Shown here: in pieces, positions 27,287 through 35,581 of the stretch | How positions within the stretch are numbered: the stretch's first letter is position 1 | How the letters are laid out: the number at the start of each line of letters is the position of its first letter | Assembly (NCBI GenBank): GCA_934270345.1 | Contig: CAKQPT010000022.1 | Location: 1 to 40,067, forward strand | Reading direction: 5' to 3' | DNA: 40,067 nucleotides | Origin: an uncultured Oribacterium sp. | GTDB lineage: Bacteria > Bacillota > Clostridia > Lachnospirales > Lachnospiraceae | Translations under genes and position numbers: made by a program | Notes under the pieces: model-generated | Told to the model about the DNA's origin: nothing | The model's database searches: none | What the model saw: only the letters and a program-made list of their open reading frames with translations

Positions 27287-28609
27287 CTATCGTCCTCCGC
27301 TGAGAATGGTCCACTGCAGCGGCAGGTATCGTTTCAGTACACACTTCAGTCCATACGCGGTCGCGACGGCGACCACCGGGGTCAGCAGGTACAGCGCGAG
27401 GCGCGCTGCCTCTCCCCATCCCTCGTACGGAATGCCCAAGTACTGTATCATATAATACTGTGCGCGCGCAATCGGATAATGCACTGCGTACAGAAAGAAG
27501 CTGTTTTTCATATAGGGCCGTGCCTCCGGCAGACGGTCTCCGGGCAGGACGAACCAGACGCCGAGCACGAGCAGCAGTCGTTGTGTGATGGCGACGAGCG
27601 CCTGCGCACCACTGCCGGACAGTGAGAGTACAAACAGCGGAAACTGCTGAAGCCCCTTTCCGATCCAGCGCGCCAGCGGACCGCCACTCACGAGATACGC
27701 CGGCATCGACATCCGCGCGATCCCGCTTCCGTCATAGAGCACGAAGCTCATCAGCTTCGCCGGGGTCAGGATCTGCAGCAGCCATGCCAGCAGCAGGAGG
27801 CCAATGCCGGCGATGCGGCACCCTCTCTCCAGCTGGCCGCGATGCGTACGGGCACTCGCTGCCGCCGGCAGGACGAGGATCTCCACGCCCTCTTCCGCGG
27901 CCTTCGCCACGCACGGCCTCCGCTTCCGGGCAGAAGCTGCGTCCGCTGCGGCGCCTTCAAAAAGTCCCCGCCCGTGACAGGCAAACAGGGCGCCGACGCC
28001 ATAATAGATGAGGGCGTCTGCATTGACCATCGGAAGGGGGACGCCTGCACCGATCGCAGCGGCAAGCAGGAGAAGTGACAGGAGCATCACGAACGCGTTT
28101 CGGAGCAGCAGATAGAAAAGGGGCGCGAGGAGCGTCAGCAGCATCAGCTGGTACATATACCAGAAGGTCGGGTTGCAACGGTAGTTCGCGGCAGCCAGGG
28201 TCAGTGCATCTAAGGAGAATCGCTCGCGGCCACTCAGCACATAGGCGAGGTACCAGAGTGTATTCCATGCGCCGTACGGTACAAGCAGCGACCAGACCCT
28301 CTCCTGCCACTTCCGCCCGATGTCCCGGAAGCCATGCAGTGTCCGGAAGAAGAGGTAGCCGGAGATCAGGAAGAAGCCCGGCACCGCCATCTGCCCGAGG
28401 GCGTTCGACAGGAGATGCTCGATATGGCCGGCGACGCCGGTGATGCCCGGAAGTGTCGCACCGGCATGGTCGGCGGTCAGGATCATCGAGCTGAGCGTCG
28501 TGTTGTCGATCGCGAGGTTTACGCTGTGAATCAGGACGACGAGGAGGGACATCAGGAAGACGTACCAGTTTATTTTATTTCGAAATCGGTTTTCTTGTGT
28601 CGGATTCAT
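27287..28609 (-). CDS. acyltransferase family 3 integral membrane protein
   Basis: A 440-residue multi-span membrane protein that looks like the acyltransferase-3 family, which O-acylates surface sugars or antibiotics. The opening NKINWYVFLMSLLVVLIHSVN carries the family's early membrane span with a His, followed by FFLISGYLFFRTL and about ten hydrophobic spans. A cytosolic or loop segment rich in Arg/Ala (about 220-260) interrupts the middle. The ATG at 28609 was chosen although its SD is weak, because the frame upstream runs into the prs terminator hairpin. It is followed closely by the methyltransferase. The acceptor is unknown. Confidence 0.78.
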   Translation of the reverse strand: MNPTQENRFRNKINWYVFLMSLLVVLIHSVNLAIDNTTLSSMILTADHAGATLPGITGVAGHIEHLLSNALGQMAVPGFFLISGYLFFRTLHGFRDIGRKWQERVWSLLVPYGAWNTLWYLAYVLSGRERFSLDALTLAAANYRCNPTFWYMYQLMLLTLLAPLFYLLLRNAFVMLLSLLLLAAAIGAGVPLPMVNADALIYYGVGALFACHGRGLFEGAAADAASARKRRPCVAKAAEEGVEILVLPAAASARTHRGQLERGCRIAGIGLLLLAWLLQILTPAKLMSFVLYDGSGIARMSMPAYLVSGGPLARWIGKGLQQFPLFVLSLSGSGAQALVAITQRLLLVLGVWFVLPGDRLPEARPYMKNSFFLYAVHYPIARAQYYMIQYLGIPYEGWGEAARLALYLLTPVVAVATAYGLKCVLKRYLPLQWTILSGGR

Positions 28610-28626
28610 ATTTTTTATTTTACATA

Positions 28627-28655
28627 GAAAAAGAGCCGCCTGCAATGGCGACTCT
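28627..28655 (-). terminator. terminator downstream of prs
   Basis: A 9-bp stem (AGAGTCGCC/GGCGGCTCT with one G-T pair) and a 6-base loop are followed by TTTTTC on the minus strand. It lies 160 bases after the prs stop and immediately before the acyltransferase start. The 28656-28817 spacer shows nothing else recognisable. Confidence 0.75.
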
Positions 28656-28817
28656 TTCATATATCGTTCATTCAGATCGTACTGATCCGAACGTCCTGCG
28701 ATGCACAGTGTGGACTCGGCACGGTACAGTTCAGTCCAGCAACGCTTCCGGCCACAACGCGTCCACGGGTTCGTTCAGTTCAGCCTGTCTGCCGGATACC
28801 GTCCGGGGCGACGGCAA

Positions 28818-30032
28818 TTACAGCGGAAGCTCCATCTGCTGGGTCATCTCTTCGCGATGCGCTCTGTAGGCCGCGACCTTATCGTTGATCTTCTGGCTGG
28901 AATCCAGGATCGAGGAGATCGACATATCGTGGTTCAGATTGTCGATGATGAGGGCGATGTACTTCGCCATATCGACGCTGATGTACCACGGCTTCGTGAG
29001 CAGCTCCGGCTGCTGGTAGATCAGGTTCGTGGTGAAGACACCGTTTAAGGTGCCGTTTGCGTACGCCTGGTCGAACTTGTTGAAGCCGGAGGTGAAGAGA
29101 CCGAAGGTGCAGCATGCGAATACACGTCTTGCCTTCCGCTCCTTCAGCTCCTTCGCGGTATCGATGAGGGACTCACCGGAGGAGATCATATCGTCGATGA
29201 TAAATACATCCTTACCCTCTACATCTGCACCGAGGAACTCATGGGCTACGATCGGGTTACGGCCGTTCACGACCTTCGAGTAGTCACGTCTCTTATAGAA
29301 CATACCCATATCGATACCGAGCACGTTTGCGTAGTAGATCGCACGGCTCATACCACCCTCATCCGGAGAGATGATCATCATGTGGTTCTTATCGATGTCG
29401 AGGTCCTCTACATGTGAAAGGATGGCCTTGATGAACTGGTAGGAGCAGGAGATGTTATCGAAGCTGTCCTGCGGGATCGCATTCATGACACGTGGATCAT
29501 GTGCATCAAAGGTGATGAAGTTCTCCACGCCCATCGCATGAAGCTCCTGAAGCATCATCGCACAGTCGAGGGACTCACGGCCGGTACGCTTGTGCTGGCG
29601 AGACTCATACATGAACGGCATGATGACGTTGATGCGCTTCGCCTTACCGGTGGTCGCTGCGATCACACGCTTCAGATCGCTGTAGTGGTCGTCCGGGGAC
29701 ATGTGGTTCACCTGGCCGAACAGGCTGTAGGTCTGTGAATAGTTCATGACATCAACCATCAGATACAGATCCACACCACGTACGGTCTCGAGGATGTTCG
29801 CCTTGGCCTCACCGGAACCGAAGCGGGATACCTTCGCCTGTACGATGTAGCTGTCCTTCTGGTAGCCGTTGAAGGCGATGGTCTCCTTGTGATCACTCTC
29901 ACGGCGGGTACGCCATGTAGAAAGATACTCATCGACCTTCTGGCCCAGTGGCTGGATCGAATCGAGCGGCATCAGTGCCAGTGGTCCCACCGGGATACGC
30001 TCAATAAACTCTGAAGTTCTGGAATCTGACAT
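28818..30032 (-). CDS. prs: ribose-phosphate pyrophosphokinase (long form)
   Basis: Prs makes PRPP from ribose 5-phosphate and ATP for nucleotide, His and Trp synthesis. The 404-residue chain is longer than the classic 315. It carries a flexible-loop-like MPFMYESRQHKRTGRES (138-154), the FDAHDP motif (175-180) and the PRPP-binding loop VFIIDDMISSGES (276-288). This divergent long form is, to my knowledge, common in Clostridia, where it sits beside the short form. AAGGAGG precedes the ATG. It follows dnaC by 86 bases that contain its own promoter. Confidence 0.92.
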   Translation of the reverse strand: MSDSRTSEFIERIPVGPLALMPLDSIQPLGQKVDEYLSTWRTRRESDHKETIAFNGYQKDSYIVQAKVSRFGSGEAKANILETVRGVDLYLMVDVMNYSQTYSLFGQVNHMSPDDHYSDLKRVIAATTGKAKRINVIMPFMYESRQHKRTGRESLDCAMMLQELHAMGVENFITFDAHDPRVMNAIPQDSFDNISCSYQFIKAILSHVEDLDIDKNHMMIISPDEGGMSRAIYYANVLGIDMGMFYKRRDYSKVVNGRNPIVAHEFLGADVEGKDVFIIDDMISSGESLIDTAKELKERKARRVFACCTFGLFTSGFNKFDQAYANGTLNGVFTTNLIYQQPELLTKPWYISVDMAKYIALIIDNLNHDMSISSILDSSQKINDKVAAYRAHREEMTQQMELPL

Positions 30033-30076
30033 TTCTCTCTCCTCCTTAGAAACGTTCCAATCTCAAATCAACCTTC

Positions 30077-30106
30077 TTTATATATGTAAACAGTCCTGCC
30101 TGTCAA
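30077..30106 (-). promoter_or_regulatory. predicted promoter of prs
   Basis: A perfect TTGACA (30101-30106) with TATAAA (30077-30082), 18-base spacer, on the minus strand; TATATA at 16 bases is the alternative. It begins just after the dnaC stop. Confidence 0.65.
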
Positions 30107-30118
30107 CATCTTTTTTCC

Positions 30119-31090
30119 TCAGCGCAGCCGCTGGTCTACACCATAGAGCGGGATGTAATCGTACTCCGCCATGATACGGGAGACGATACGGTCGGAATAA
30201 CGGTCCTGCATCGCCCGGAAATTCAGGTTCGTCGAAATCATCACTGACTTATGCAGTACCATGCGCTGGTTCAGTACATAGAAGAGTCTCGACGTGGTAT
30301 AGCTGTTGTTCATCTCCGTGCCGAGATCGTCGATTACCAGGAGGTCACAGTTGAGGATCGCGTCCTCCGTCTCCTCCTGCTCCTCCACATCATGCCTGAG
30401 GGCCCTCGAAAAGCTGTCGAAGAGATCTGTACTGGTGAAATAGATCACCGAATGATAGCTGTCCATCAGTGCCTTCGCCACGCAGTTGATGAGGAAGGTC
30501 TTTCCGGTACCCGGATTTCCCATCAGGATCACATTGCCATGCCGCTCATCGAAGTTCTCTGTCCAGTCCTGCAGCAGCTTCCGAACCTCTGCCATATACT
30601 GACGGTTCGTCTTTCCGCCCGCCCCATCGATCAGCTCCCGATCATCGAAGCGTGTGAGATCGAAGTGATCGAAGTTCTGTGTCCGTACGATGCGTCCAAG
30701 ATGGGACTGCTGGTAGATGAACTGCATCTGCATCTTCTTGAAGCAGTGACACTTCTCCCCACCGATGAAACCAGTATCCTGGCAGTCCGGGCAGGTATAC
30801 TGCATCTCGAGATAGTCTGCCGGTAAGCCGTTTCGTACGAGCAGATCCCGCTTCTCGTCGCCAATGGCGCGGATATGGTCCTTCAGATTCCGAAGTTCCT
30901 CTTTCTGCCCCTCCCGCATCAGCTGGAGCGTACGTCCTGCCTCAGCTCGCACAGAAGCCTCCAGAGCCTTCAGCTCCGGAAGCTTCTGATACGCGTCCTT
31001 TTTCCGTGCCTCGAGATGCAGCGCATCCTTCATACGACGGACGTCGTAGACGTGCATGATTTGATTATACTGTGCATTCGTGAGTGCCAT
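30119..31090 (-). CDS. DnaC-like helicase loader ATPase
   Basis: A 323-residue AAA+ ATPase of the DnaC/DnaI/IstB group, which loads the replicative helicase onto DNA. The N-terminal half is helical and charged, then a Cys cluster (CPDC at 100-103, CHC at 114-116) resembles the zinc site of DnaI. Walker A is GNPGTGKT (191-198) and Walker B LLVIDDLG (250-257). Sensor-type STN and arginine-rich C-terminal motifs follow. It overlaps the dnaD-like gene by 26 bases and has AGGA six bases upstream of the ATG, so the two are co-translated. It lacks transposon features, which argues against IstB. Confidence 0.92.
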   Translation of the reverse strand: MALTNAQYNQIMHVYDVRRMKDALHLEARKKDAYQKLPELKALEASVRAEAGRTLQLMREGQKEELRNLKDHIRAIGDEKRDLLVRNGLPADYLEMQYTCPDCQDTGFIGGEKCHCFKKMQMQFIYQQSHLGRIVRTQNFDHFDLTRFDDRELIDGAGGKTNRQYMAEVRKLLQDWTENFDERHGNVILMGNPGTGKTFLINCVAKALMDSYHSVIYFTSTDLFDSFSRALRHDVEEQEETEDAILNCDLLVIDDLGTEMNNSYTTSRLFYVLNQRMVLHKSVMISTNLNFRAMQDRYSDRIVSRIMAEYDYIPLYGVDQRLR

Positions 31091-31871
31091 TCTTCATCCT
31101 GTCCAGCACACGCTTCTGTGCGATGCTGTCATAATCGATTTCCGACTTTTCGATGTTAAGGAACTTGTTGTTTCTGGAACTGGTGCCGGTCTTTTTCTTC
31201 GTCTTCTTCTCCTCGAACGACTTCGTCAGCTCCCGTGCCTGTGCAAGCGTCAGGATGCCCTGCTCGTGCCAGTTGATCGCAACCGCCTGCAGATACTTGC
31301 TGGTCGTCTTCTTGATGCTCGCGCAGTACTCGAGCAGATACTCGATGACGTCTGCCTGCATGTGAAGGTCCTTATACATATACTGAAGCGTCTCCACCTG
31401 ACGGATGCTCGGAAGGGTCGGAAGCACATGCTTCGCCACAAACAGGATGCCGGCGAACTCCTCGTCATCGAACACATCATCGACCGTTCCGGAAAGCTTC
31501 TCGAGTTTCTGTTCGGCCTGCTCCATCGCCTGTGCCGGAATCGTAGTCGACGCAGCCGCTGCCGCGCTCTGCATCTCCGCTTCTGTCTCCATCTCGCATG
31601 CCTGATGAAGCTCCTCGCGAACGAGTGCATCGGTCCCTGCCTTAAACACGCCCTGTTTCTCCCAGTAGCGTACGGCACGCTCGATATCGCCGTCGGTCAG
31701 ATTCAGGGCATCCGCCGCATCCGTCACCGTAAACTGCTCTCCCTTATGCCGAAGCATCAGCAGATATACTTTTATATAGTCCCCGTTCGCCGATCCCAGA
31801 TACTTATCCAGAAAATCGTTCGAAATACAGGTCGCATGTACCGCAAGATTATCAACAATATTTGTGCCCAT
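31065..31871 (-). CDS. DnaD domain replication initiation protein
   Basis: A 268-residue primosome protein. Its N-terminal winged-helix part (about 15-80, KVYLLMLRHKGEQFTVTDAA) and its C-terminal DnaD domain (about 135-210, including YLQAVAINWHEQGI, the YxxxIxxxW-type motif with Val at the central position) fit DnaD. An Ala/Glu-rich linker separates them. In Firmicutes, DnaD works with DnaB and DnaI to load helicase at the origin and at restart forks. It is directly upstream of the loader gene. Its control region holds DnaA boxes, suggesting direct control by the initiator. Confidence 0.92.
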   Translation of the reverse strand: MGTNIVDNLAVHATCISNDFLDKYLGSANGDYIKVYLLMLRHKGEQFTVTDAADALNLTDGDIERAVRYWEKQGVFKAGTDALVREELHQACEMETEAEMQSAAAAASTTIPAQAMEQAEQKLEKLSGTVDDVFDDEEFAGILFVAKHVLPTLPSIRQVETLQYMYKDLHMQADVIEYLLEYCASIKKTTSKYLQAVAINWHEQGILTLAQARELTKSFEEKKTKKKTGTSSRNNKFLNIEKSEIDYDSIAQKRVLDRMKNGTHECTV

Positions 31872-31886
31872 CTCAACTACCCGGTT

Positions 31887-31895
31887 CTATCCACA
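31887..31895 (+). promoter_or_regulatory. possible DnaA box in the dnaD leader
   Basis: CTATCCACA differs from the DnaA consensus TTATNCACA at one base. It lies 16 bases before the dnaD start codon. Confidence 0.4.
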
Positions 31896-32067
31896 TTCCG
31901 TGATACGGAAATCTACAGTTAAAAAAATCCGATGCAAAATCGATCACGCAGACGTCGTTCCCAGGGGACGCGCCCACCGCAATGCCCGGTGGCAGGACCA
32001 CCGTTTGCTTCGGTGAAATGATGATAACACAGGGTGCAAAGCTCTTCAAGCGACCCAGTCCACAACT

Positions 32068-32102
32068 TTATCCACCTAAGTTATCCACATCGCGGTGGAT
32101 AA
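32068..32102. promoter_or_regulatory. DnaA-box cluster downstream of the dnaD promoter
   Basis: Three boxes lie in 35 bases: TTATCCACC (32068-32076), a perfect TTATCCACA (32081-32089) and TTATCCACC on the minus strand (32094-32102). The last two face each other, forming an 8-bp inverted repeat (TTATCCAC/GTGGATAA) around ATCGCG. They start about 28 bases after the predicted dnaD start point. Confidence 0.75.
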
Positions 32103-32136
32103 TGTTCACAGCTGAAAAGTCAAGACCTACATCACG

Positions 32137-32165
32137 ATTCTAAATTGTTTACAATTTTATTGCAA
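32137..32165 (-). promoter_or_regulatory. predicted promoter of dnaD-dnaC
   Basis: TTGCAA (32160-32165) and TAGAAT (32137-32142) on the minus strand, 17 bases apart. The spacer is filled by the perfect inverted repeat AAATTGT-TT-ACAATTT (32142-32157), a possible operator. The start point near 32130 gives a leader of about 260 bases. Confidence 0.6.
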
Positions 32166-32208
32166 TGTGTAAAAGCACGTAAAATCGATGTCAAGGGCAG
32201 CGGCAAAA

Positions 32209-32225
32209 TGTATTTTTAAAATACA
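32209..32225. repeat. 17-base AT-rich palindrome
   Basis: TGTATTTT and AAAATACA surround a single T. It lies between the dnaD promoter and the upstream DnaA-box pair. It could be an operator or an easily melted site. Confidence 0.5.
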
Positions 32226-32233
32226 ATCGCGAC

Positions 32234-32258
32234 TTATCCACATCTTAGCGGTGGATTT
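32234..32258. promoter_or_regulatory. second convergent DnaA-box pair
   Basis: A perfect TTATCCACA (32234-32242) faces a weaker AAATCCACC on the minus strand (32250-32258). The element repeats the layout at 32081-32102, with the sequence TTATCCACATC then GCGGTGGAT shared and three bases added between. Confidence 0.7.
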
Positions 32259-32294
32259 CCTTATTTTTCTGTTGATGAAAACTAATTTCCTTTC

Positions 32295-32308
32295 TGTAAA
32301 CGTTTTCA
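32295..32308. promoter_or_regulatory. candidate cre (CcpA) site
   Basis: TGTAAACGTTTTCA fits the catabolite-responsive consensus TGNAANCGNWWNCA at all fixed positions. It forms one end of a longer inverted repeat ATGAAAAC/GTTTTCAT (32275-32309). It lies 130 bases upstream of the dnaD promoter, so a role there is uncertain. Confidence 0.4.
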
Positions 32309-32363
32309 TTTTCGATTGAATAAACTCCGTTGCCGTCCCGCCGGGGCACCTGCCTGACTATAT

Positions 32364-32400
32364 AAAAAAAGAGATCAGTCCTTAAAAGGGACTGATCTCT
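32364..32400 (-). terminator. murC terminator
   Basis: A perfect 12-bp stem (AGAGATCAGTCC/GGACTGATCTCT) with a 7-base loop is followed by seven Ts on the minus strand, six bases after the murC stop. It separates murC from the dnaD control region. Confidence 0.9.
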
Positions 32401-32405
32401 TCGAT

Positions 32406-33809
32406 TCAGGCTTCTTCTACGATGGCACCCGGCTGCTTCAGCAGGTCGTCGCCGACCTTATAGATGTCGCCTGCGCCCATCGTAATCAGGACATCTCCCT
32501 CCTCTACATGCTTCAGGAGGAAGTCCTCGATGTCTTCAAACTTCGGAATGTAATATACATTGGTATTCTGCTCGAGCATATGCTTCCGAAGATCATCGGA
32601 GCTGATACCGATGGTGTTCTTCTCTCGCGCCGCATAGATGTCCGCAAGCACGATCTCATCCGCCTGGCTCAGCGCACCTGCAAAGTCGTCCAGCAGCGCC
32701 GCCGTACGGCTGTAGGTATGCGGCTGGAATACGATCCAGAGCTTCCGGTGCGGATACTTCTTCGCCGCCTCGATGGTCGCTGCGATCTCCTGTGGATGAT
32801 GCGCATAGTCATCGATGATGGTGAAGCCGTTCACACTGCCCTTCTTCTGGAAGCGGCGGTCTGTGCCGGTGAAACGCTTCAGGCCGCGCAGGATCACTTC
32901 CATCGGGATATCGAGGGAACGTGCAACTGCGATCGCTGCCAGCGAATTATAGATATTATGCTCGCCGGTGACGCCGAGCTCCACCTTTGCCAGCTCCTCG
33001 CCCTTATAGAAAAGGGTATAGCTCGGGTGTGCGAACTTATCGTAGCTGATGAAATTTGCCGTATAGTCGGCGTCCTTCTCGTGTCCGAAGGTGACTACCC
33101 GGCACTTCAGCTCCTGCGTGAAGTACTCGCAGTGCTTGATATCCTTGTTGATCACCAGCAGGCCATCCTCCGGCAGCTTCTCTGCGAAGAGCTTAAAGCT
33201 GTGGCGGATATCATCGATGTCCTTGAAGAAGTCGAGGTGGTCGGCTTCGACGTTCAGGATGACCTCGATGGTCGGGAAGAAGCTCAGGAAGGAATTCGTG
33301 TATTCGCAGGCCTCCACAACGAAGGTCTCCTGCCCACCGACACGGATGTTTCCACCGATGTCCTTCAGCATGCCGCCGACGGAAACGGTCGGATCCTTGT
33401 GGGCCTCAAGCAGGATCTCCGTAATCATCGAGGTCGTGGTCGTCTTTCCATGGGTGCCCGAGACATTGATCGCTTCCTTATAGTTCCGCATGATCTCACC
33501 GAGAAGCTGTGCACGGGTCAGCATCGGGAGATTCTTCTCCTGTGCGGCTCTGAACTCCGGATTATCCGGGTGAATCGCCGCTGTATAAACGACGACATCG
33601 ATGTCATCCGTGATGTTCTCCGTCCTCTGCGGATAGTGAATCACCGCGCCCTGCGCTGCCAGCTGATCGGTCAATGCTGACTCATGGCTGTCGGAGCCGG
33701 ATACCGGGAACTTCCGCGAGAGCAGGATCTCGGCGAGGCCGCTCATGGAAATACCGCCGATACCGATGAAATGAACGTGTACAGGCTTATCAAACTGAAT
33801 CTGATACAT
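32406..33809 (-). CDS. murC: UDP-N-acetylmuramate--L-alanine ligase
   Basis: MurC adds L-Ala to UDP-MurNAc, the first step of the peptidoglycan peptide stem. The 467 residues show the Rossmann GIGGISMSGLAE (16-27), the ATP loop GTHGKTTTTSM (118-128), the EACEYTNSFL segment and the Mur ligase C-terminal domain with DDYAHHPQEI and FQPHTYSRT. AAGG precedes the ATG. It starts 18 bases after a TRAP binding-protein gene and ends at a strong terminator, so it appears to be the last gene of that unit. Confidence 0.97.
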   Translation of the reverse strand: MYQIQFDKPVHVHFIGIGGISMSGLAEILLSRKFPVSGSDSHESALTDQLAAQGAVIHYPQRTENITDDIDVVVYTAAIHPDNPEFRAAQEKNLPMLTRAQLLGEIMRNYKEAINVSGTHGKTTTTSMITEILLEAHKDPTVSVGGMLKDIGGNIRVGGQETFVVEACEYTNSFLSFFPTIEVILNVEADHLDFFKDIDDIRHSFKLFAEKLPEDGLLVINKDIKHCEYFTQELKCRVVTFGHEKDADYTANFISYDKFAHPSYTLFYKGEELAKVELGVTGEHNIYNSLAAIAVARSLDIPMEVILRGLKRFTGTDRRFQKKGSVNGFTIIDDYAHHPQEIAATIEAAKKYPHRKLWIVFQPHTYSRTAALLDDFAGALSQADEIVLADIYAAREKNTIGISSDDLRKHMLEQNTNVYYIPKFEDIEDFLLKHVEEGDVLITMGAGDIYKVGDDLLKQPGAIVEEA

Positions 33810-33827
33810 ATATTCTCTACCTTCTTA

Positions 33828-35036
33828 TCAATCTCTTATTTCATTGATTTTTTCAACGAGTTCAGCATAATCCCCGCAGTACTTTTTGTAAAGAGGAGAA
33901 ACCGCATCCCGGAAGCGCTTCTTTTCCCGTTCTGAAAGCACGATTTCGACGGTCCCCTCCCGAAGACACTTCTCCCGTGCACTCGCTTCACGCGCGGTCC
34001 AGAGCTCCCGCTCATAGAGGCCGGCCTCATCCGCGCAGCGCTGGATCGTCGCCTGATCCTCCGGCGACAGCTGTTCCCAAGTCGCGCTGCTGACGAGCAT
34101 CAGCTCCGGGACACGCATATGCTCGTCCACGGTATAGTTGCGGGCGATTTCATCGTGCTCCATCGCCTCATAGGAGGCCCAGTTGTTCTCTGCGCCATCG
34201 ATTTCGCCGGTCTGGAGCGCATCCTTGACCGCTTCATAGACGATCGGCACCGCCTCCGCGCCCAGCGCCTCCACCATATCCTCCGCGAGTGCAGACTGCT
34301 GGACACGAATCTTCAGCCCCTGCATATCCTCGAGAGAGCGGATTTCCCGATCCGTCGTATAGAAATTACGAACGCCGGCATCAAACCAGGTCAGTGCAAG
34401 CATACCGCTTCCCCGGAAGCTCTGCTTCACCTGTGCACCGATGTCACCATCCAGTACCCGCCACATATGCTCCTGATTTTCATACAGGTACGGCAGCTGC
34501 AGCACGAGCGTTTCTTCACTGTAATCCGACAGATTCGAGAGGGAGCAGCGGCAGAAATCGATCCCGCCGAAAGTCAGCTGCTGTACCGTCGATACCTCAT
34601 CGCCGAGCTCTGCATTCGGATACACACGGATCTCGATCCGCCCATCCGTTTCTTTATTCACCTGCTCTGCGAAACGGCGTGCCGCCTGTACCGTCGGATA
34701 GTTCCCGGTCTGGTTGTCGGCGTAGCTCAGGACATATTCCGGGACCTTTTTCTGTTTCATCTGTGCTGACAGCGTTCGCTTCATCTGCGTATCTGCATCT
34801 GCCGTCTCCGCAGTATCCGCCCCCGACGTCTTCGCCACACCCGCATCAGACGTCGGCGTCCGCCCGGCATCCGTCATTTCCTGTGCGCCTGCCTTCTTCG
34901 GCATGTCACTCGCTGCAGCACTGCATCCAGGCAGCTGACTCAGCAGAATGATCCCGCCAAGACACAACGCAAGGCACTTTCTGCGTCCTCTGAAAGAAAA
35001 AATCGTCTGTTTCTTCATGTCACTGCATCTTTTCAC
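33828..35036 (-). CDS. TRAP transporter substrate-binding lipoprotein (orphan DctP)
   Basis: A DctP-type periplasm-side binding protein of 402 residues, anchored as a lipoprotein through the lipobox LPGC (Cys38). A low-complexity Ala/Thr/Asp linker follows, then the binding domain with GGIDFCRCSLSNLSDY, the LPYLYENQEHMWRVLDG region and the LKIRVQQS motif that holds the Arg salt-bridging carboxylates. The first start is GTG; an ATG six codons later (35018) is equally possible. It has no dctQM beside it, unlike the full set at 35649-38804. Substrates are probably organic acids, uncertain. Confidence 0.9.
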   Translation of the reverse strand: MKRCSDMKKQTIFSFRGRRKCLALCLGGIILLSQLPGCSAAASDMPKKAGAQEMTDAGRTPTSDAGVAKTSGADTAETADADTQMKRTLSAQMKQKKVPEYVLSYADNQTGNYPTVQAARRFAEQVNKETDGRIEIRVYPNAELGDEVSTVQQLTFGGIDFCRCSLSNLSDYSEETLVLQLPYLYENQEHMWRVLDGDIGAQVKQSFRGSGMLALTWFDAGVRNFYTTDREIRSLEDMQGLKIRVQQSALAEDMVEALGAEAVPIVYEAVKDALQTGEIDGAENNWASYEAMEHDEIARNYTVDEHMRVPELMLVSSATWEQLSPEDQATIQRCADEAGLYERELWTAREASAREKCLREGTVEIVLSEREKKRFRDAVSPLYKKYCGDYAELVEKINEIRD

Positions 35037-35045
35037 GATTCACCG

Positions 35046-35546
35046 TCACTTCGTCTTCTTCGCCGGATGAGCCTTCACTGCACTTTCCTCTGCAAATCGC
35101 AGGAAGGATTTACTTTCCTCCTTGCTCTGGAAGGCATAGCCCGGAATCACCAGTCCGTGACCGCGCCCTGTGTACAGCACTGTAAGATTCAGATAACGGC
35201 GAACCGCATAGATTTCCTTCCATGTCAGTGTCTGGTGCTGTTCCCCGACGGTGATATAGATGTTCTCCTCCGAAAATGCAAGCTCCGTATCCTCCTGAAT
35301 CTTCACGGCATTTTTCCTGCAGCGGATATAGACGATGATCGGCTGAATGAGTGGGAAATAAATCGTACCGATCGCGGAGACGATGAGCCAGCCCATCCAG
35401 TGATTTCCGTAGCTGGCACCCGCGAGGACCGCCATTGCGAAGGTAAAGACGACATTGACCACGCCAACCAGCGAGCTGTACTGATAAATCATCGCGAGCT
35501 CCCACATCTCCTTCACACCGTTTCTGTACTTAAAATGATAACGCAT
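35046..35546 (-). CDS. small membrane protein, YcxB-like
   Basis: A 166-residue protein with two adjacent membrane spans near the N-terminus (about residues 22-43 and 50-73), followed by a cytosolic PH-like domain containing TLTWKEIYAVRRYLNLTVLY. This layout fits the YcxB-like family, whose function is unknown. The ATG at 35546 has AGAGG seven bases upstream; in-frame starts further up fall inside the dctM terminator and are unlikely. It ends nine bases before the orphan TRAP binding protein, so the two are probably co-expressed. Confidence 0.75.
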   Translation of the reverse strand: MRYHFKYRNGVKEMWELAMIYQYSSLVGVVNVVFTFAMAVLAGASYGNHWMGWLIVSAIGTIYFPLIQPIIVYIRCRKNAVKIQEDTELAFSEENIYITVGEQHQTLTWKEIYAVRRYLNLTVLYTGRGHGLVIPGYAFQSKEESKSFLRFAEESAVKAHPAKKTK

Positions 35547-35581
35547 GCATCTACCTCTCTTCCTGTTCGCATCCATCTTAT

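Noticed and set aside
28610..28660. Upstream start for the acyltransferase at 28660
   Set aside because: These codons lie inside the prs terminator hairpin and T-run and give no signal sequence or SD.
31872..32405. Chromosomal replication origin (oriC)
   Set aside because: DnaA boxes and AT-rich palindromes are present, but dnaA and dnaN are absent and gene orientation does not switch across the region. A regulatory or titration site fits better.
32508..33680. Long forward-strand open frame (390 codons) opposite murC
   Set aside because: A shadow of murC with no family similarity; all real genes here are on the minus strand.
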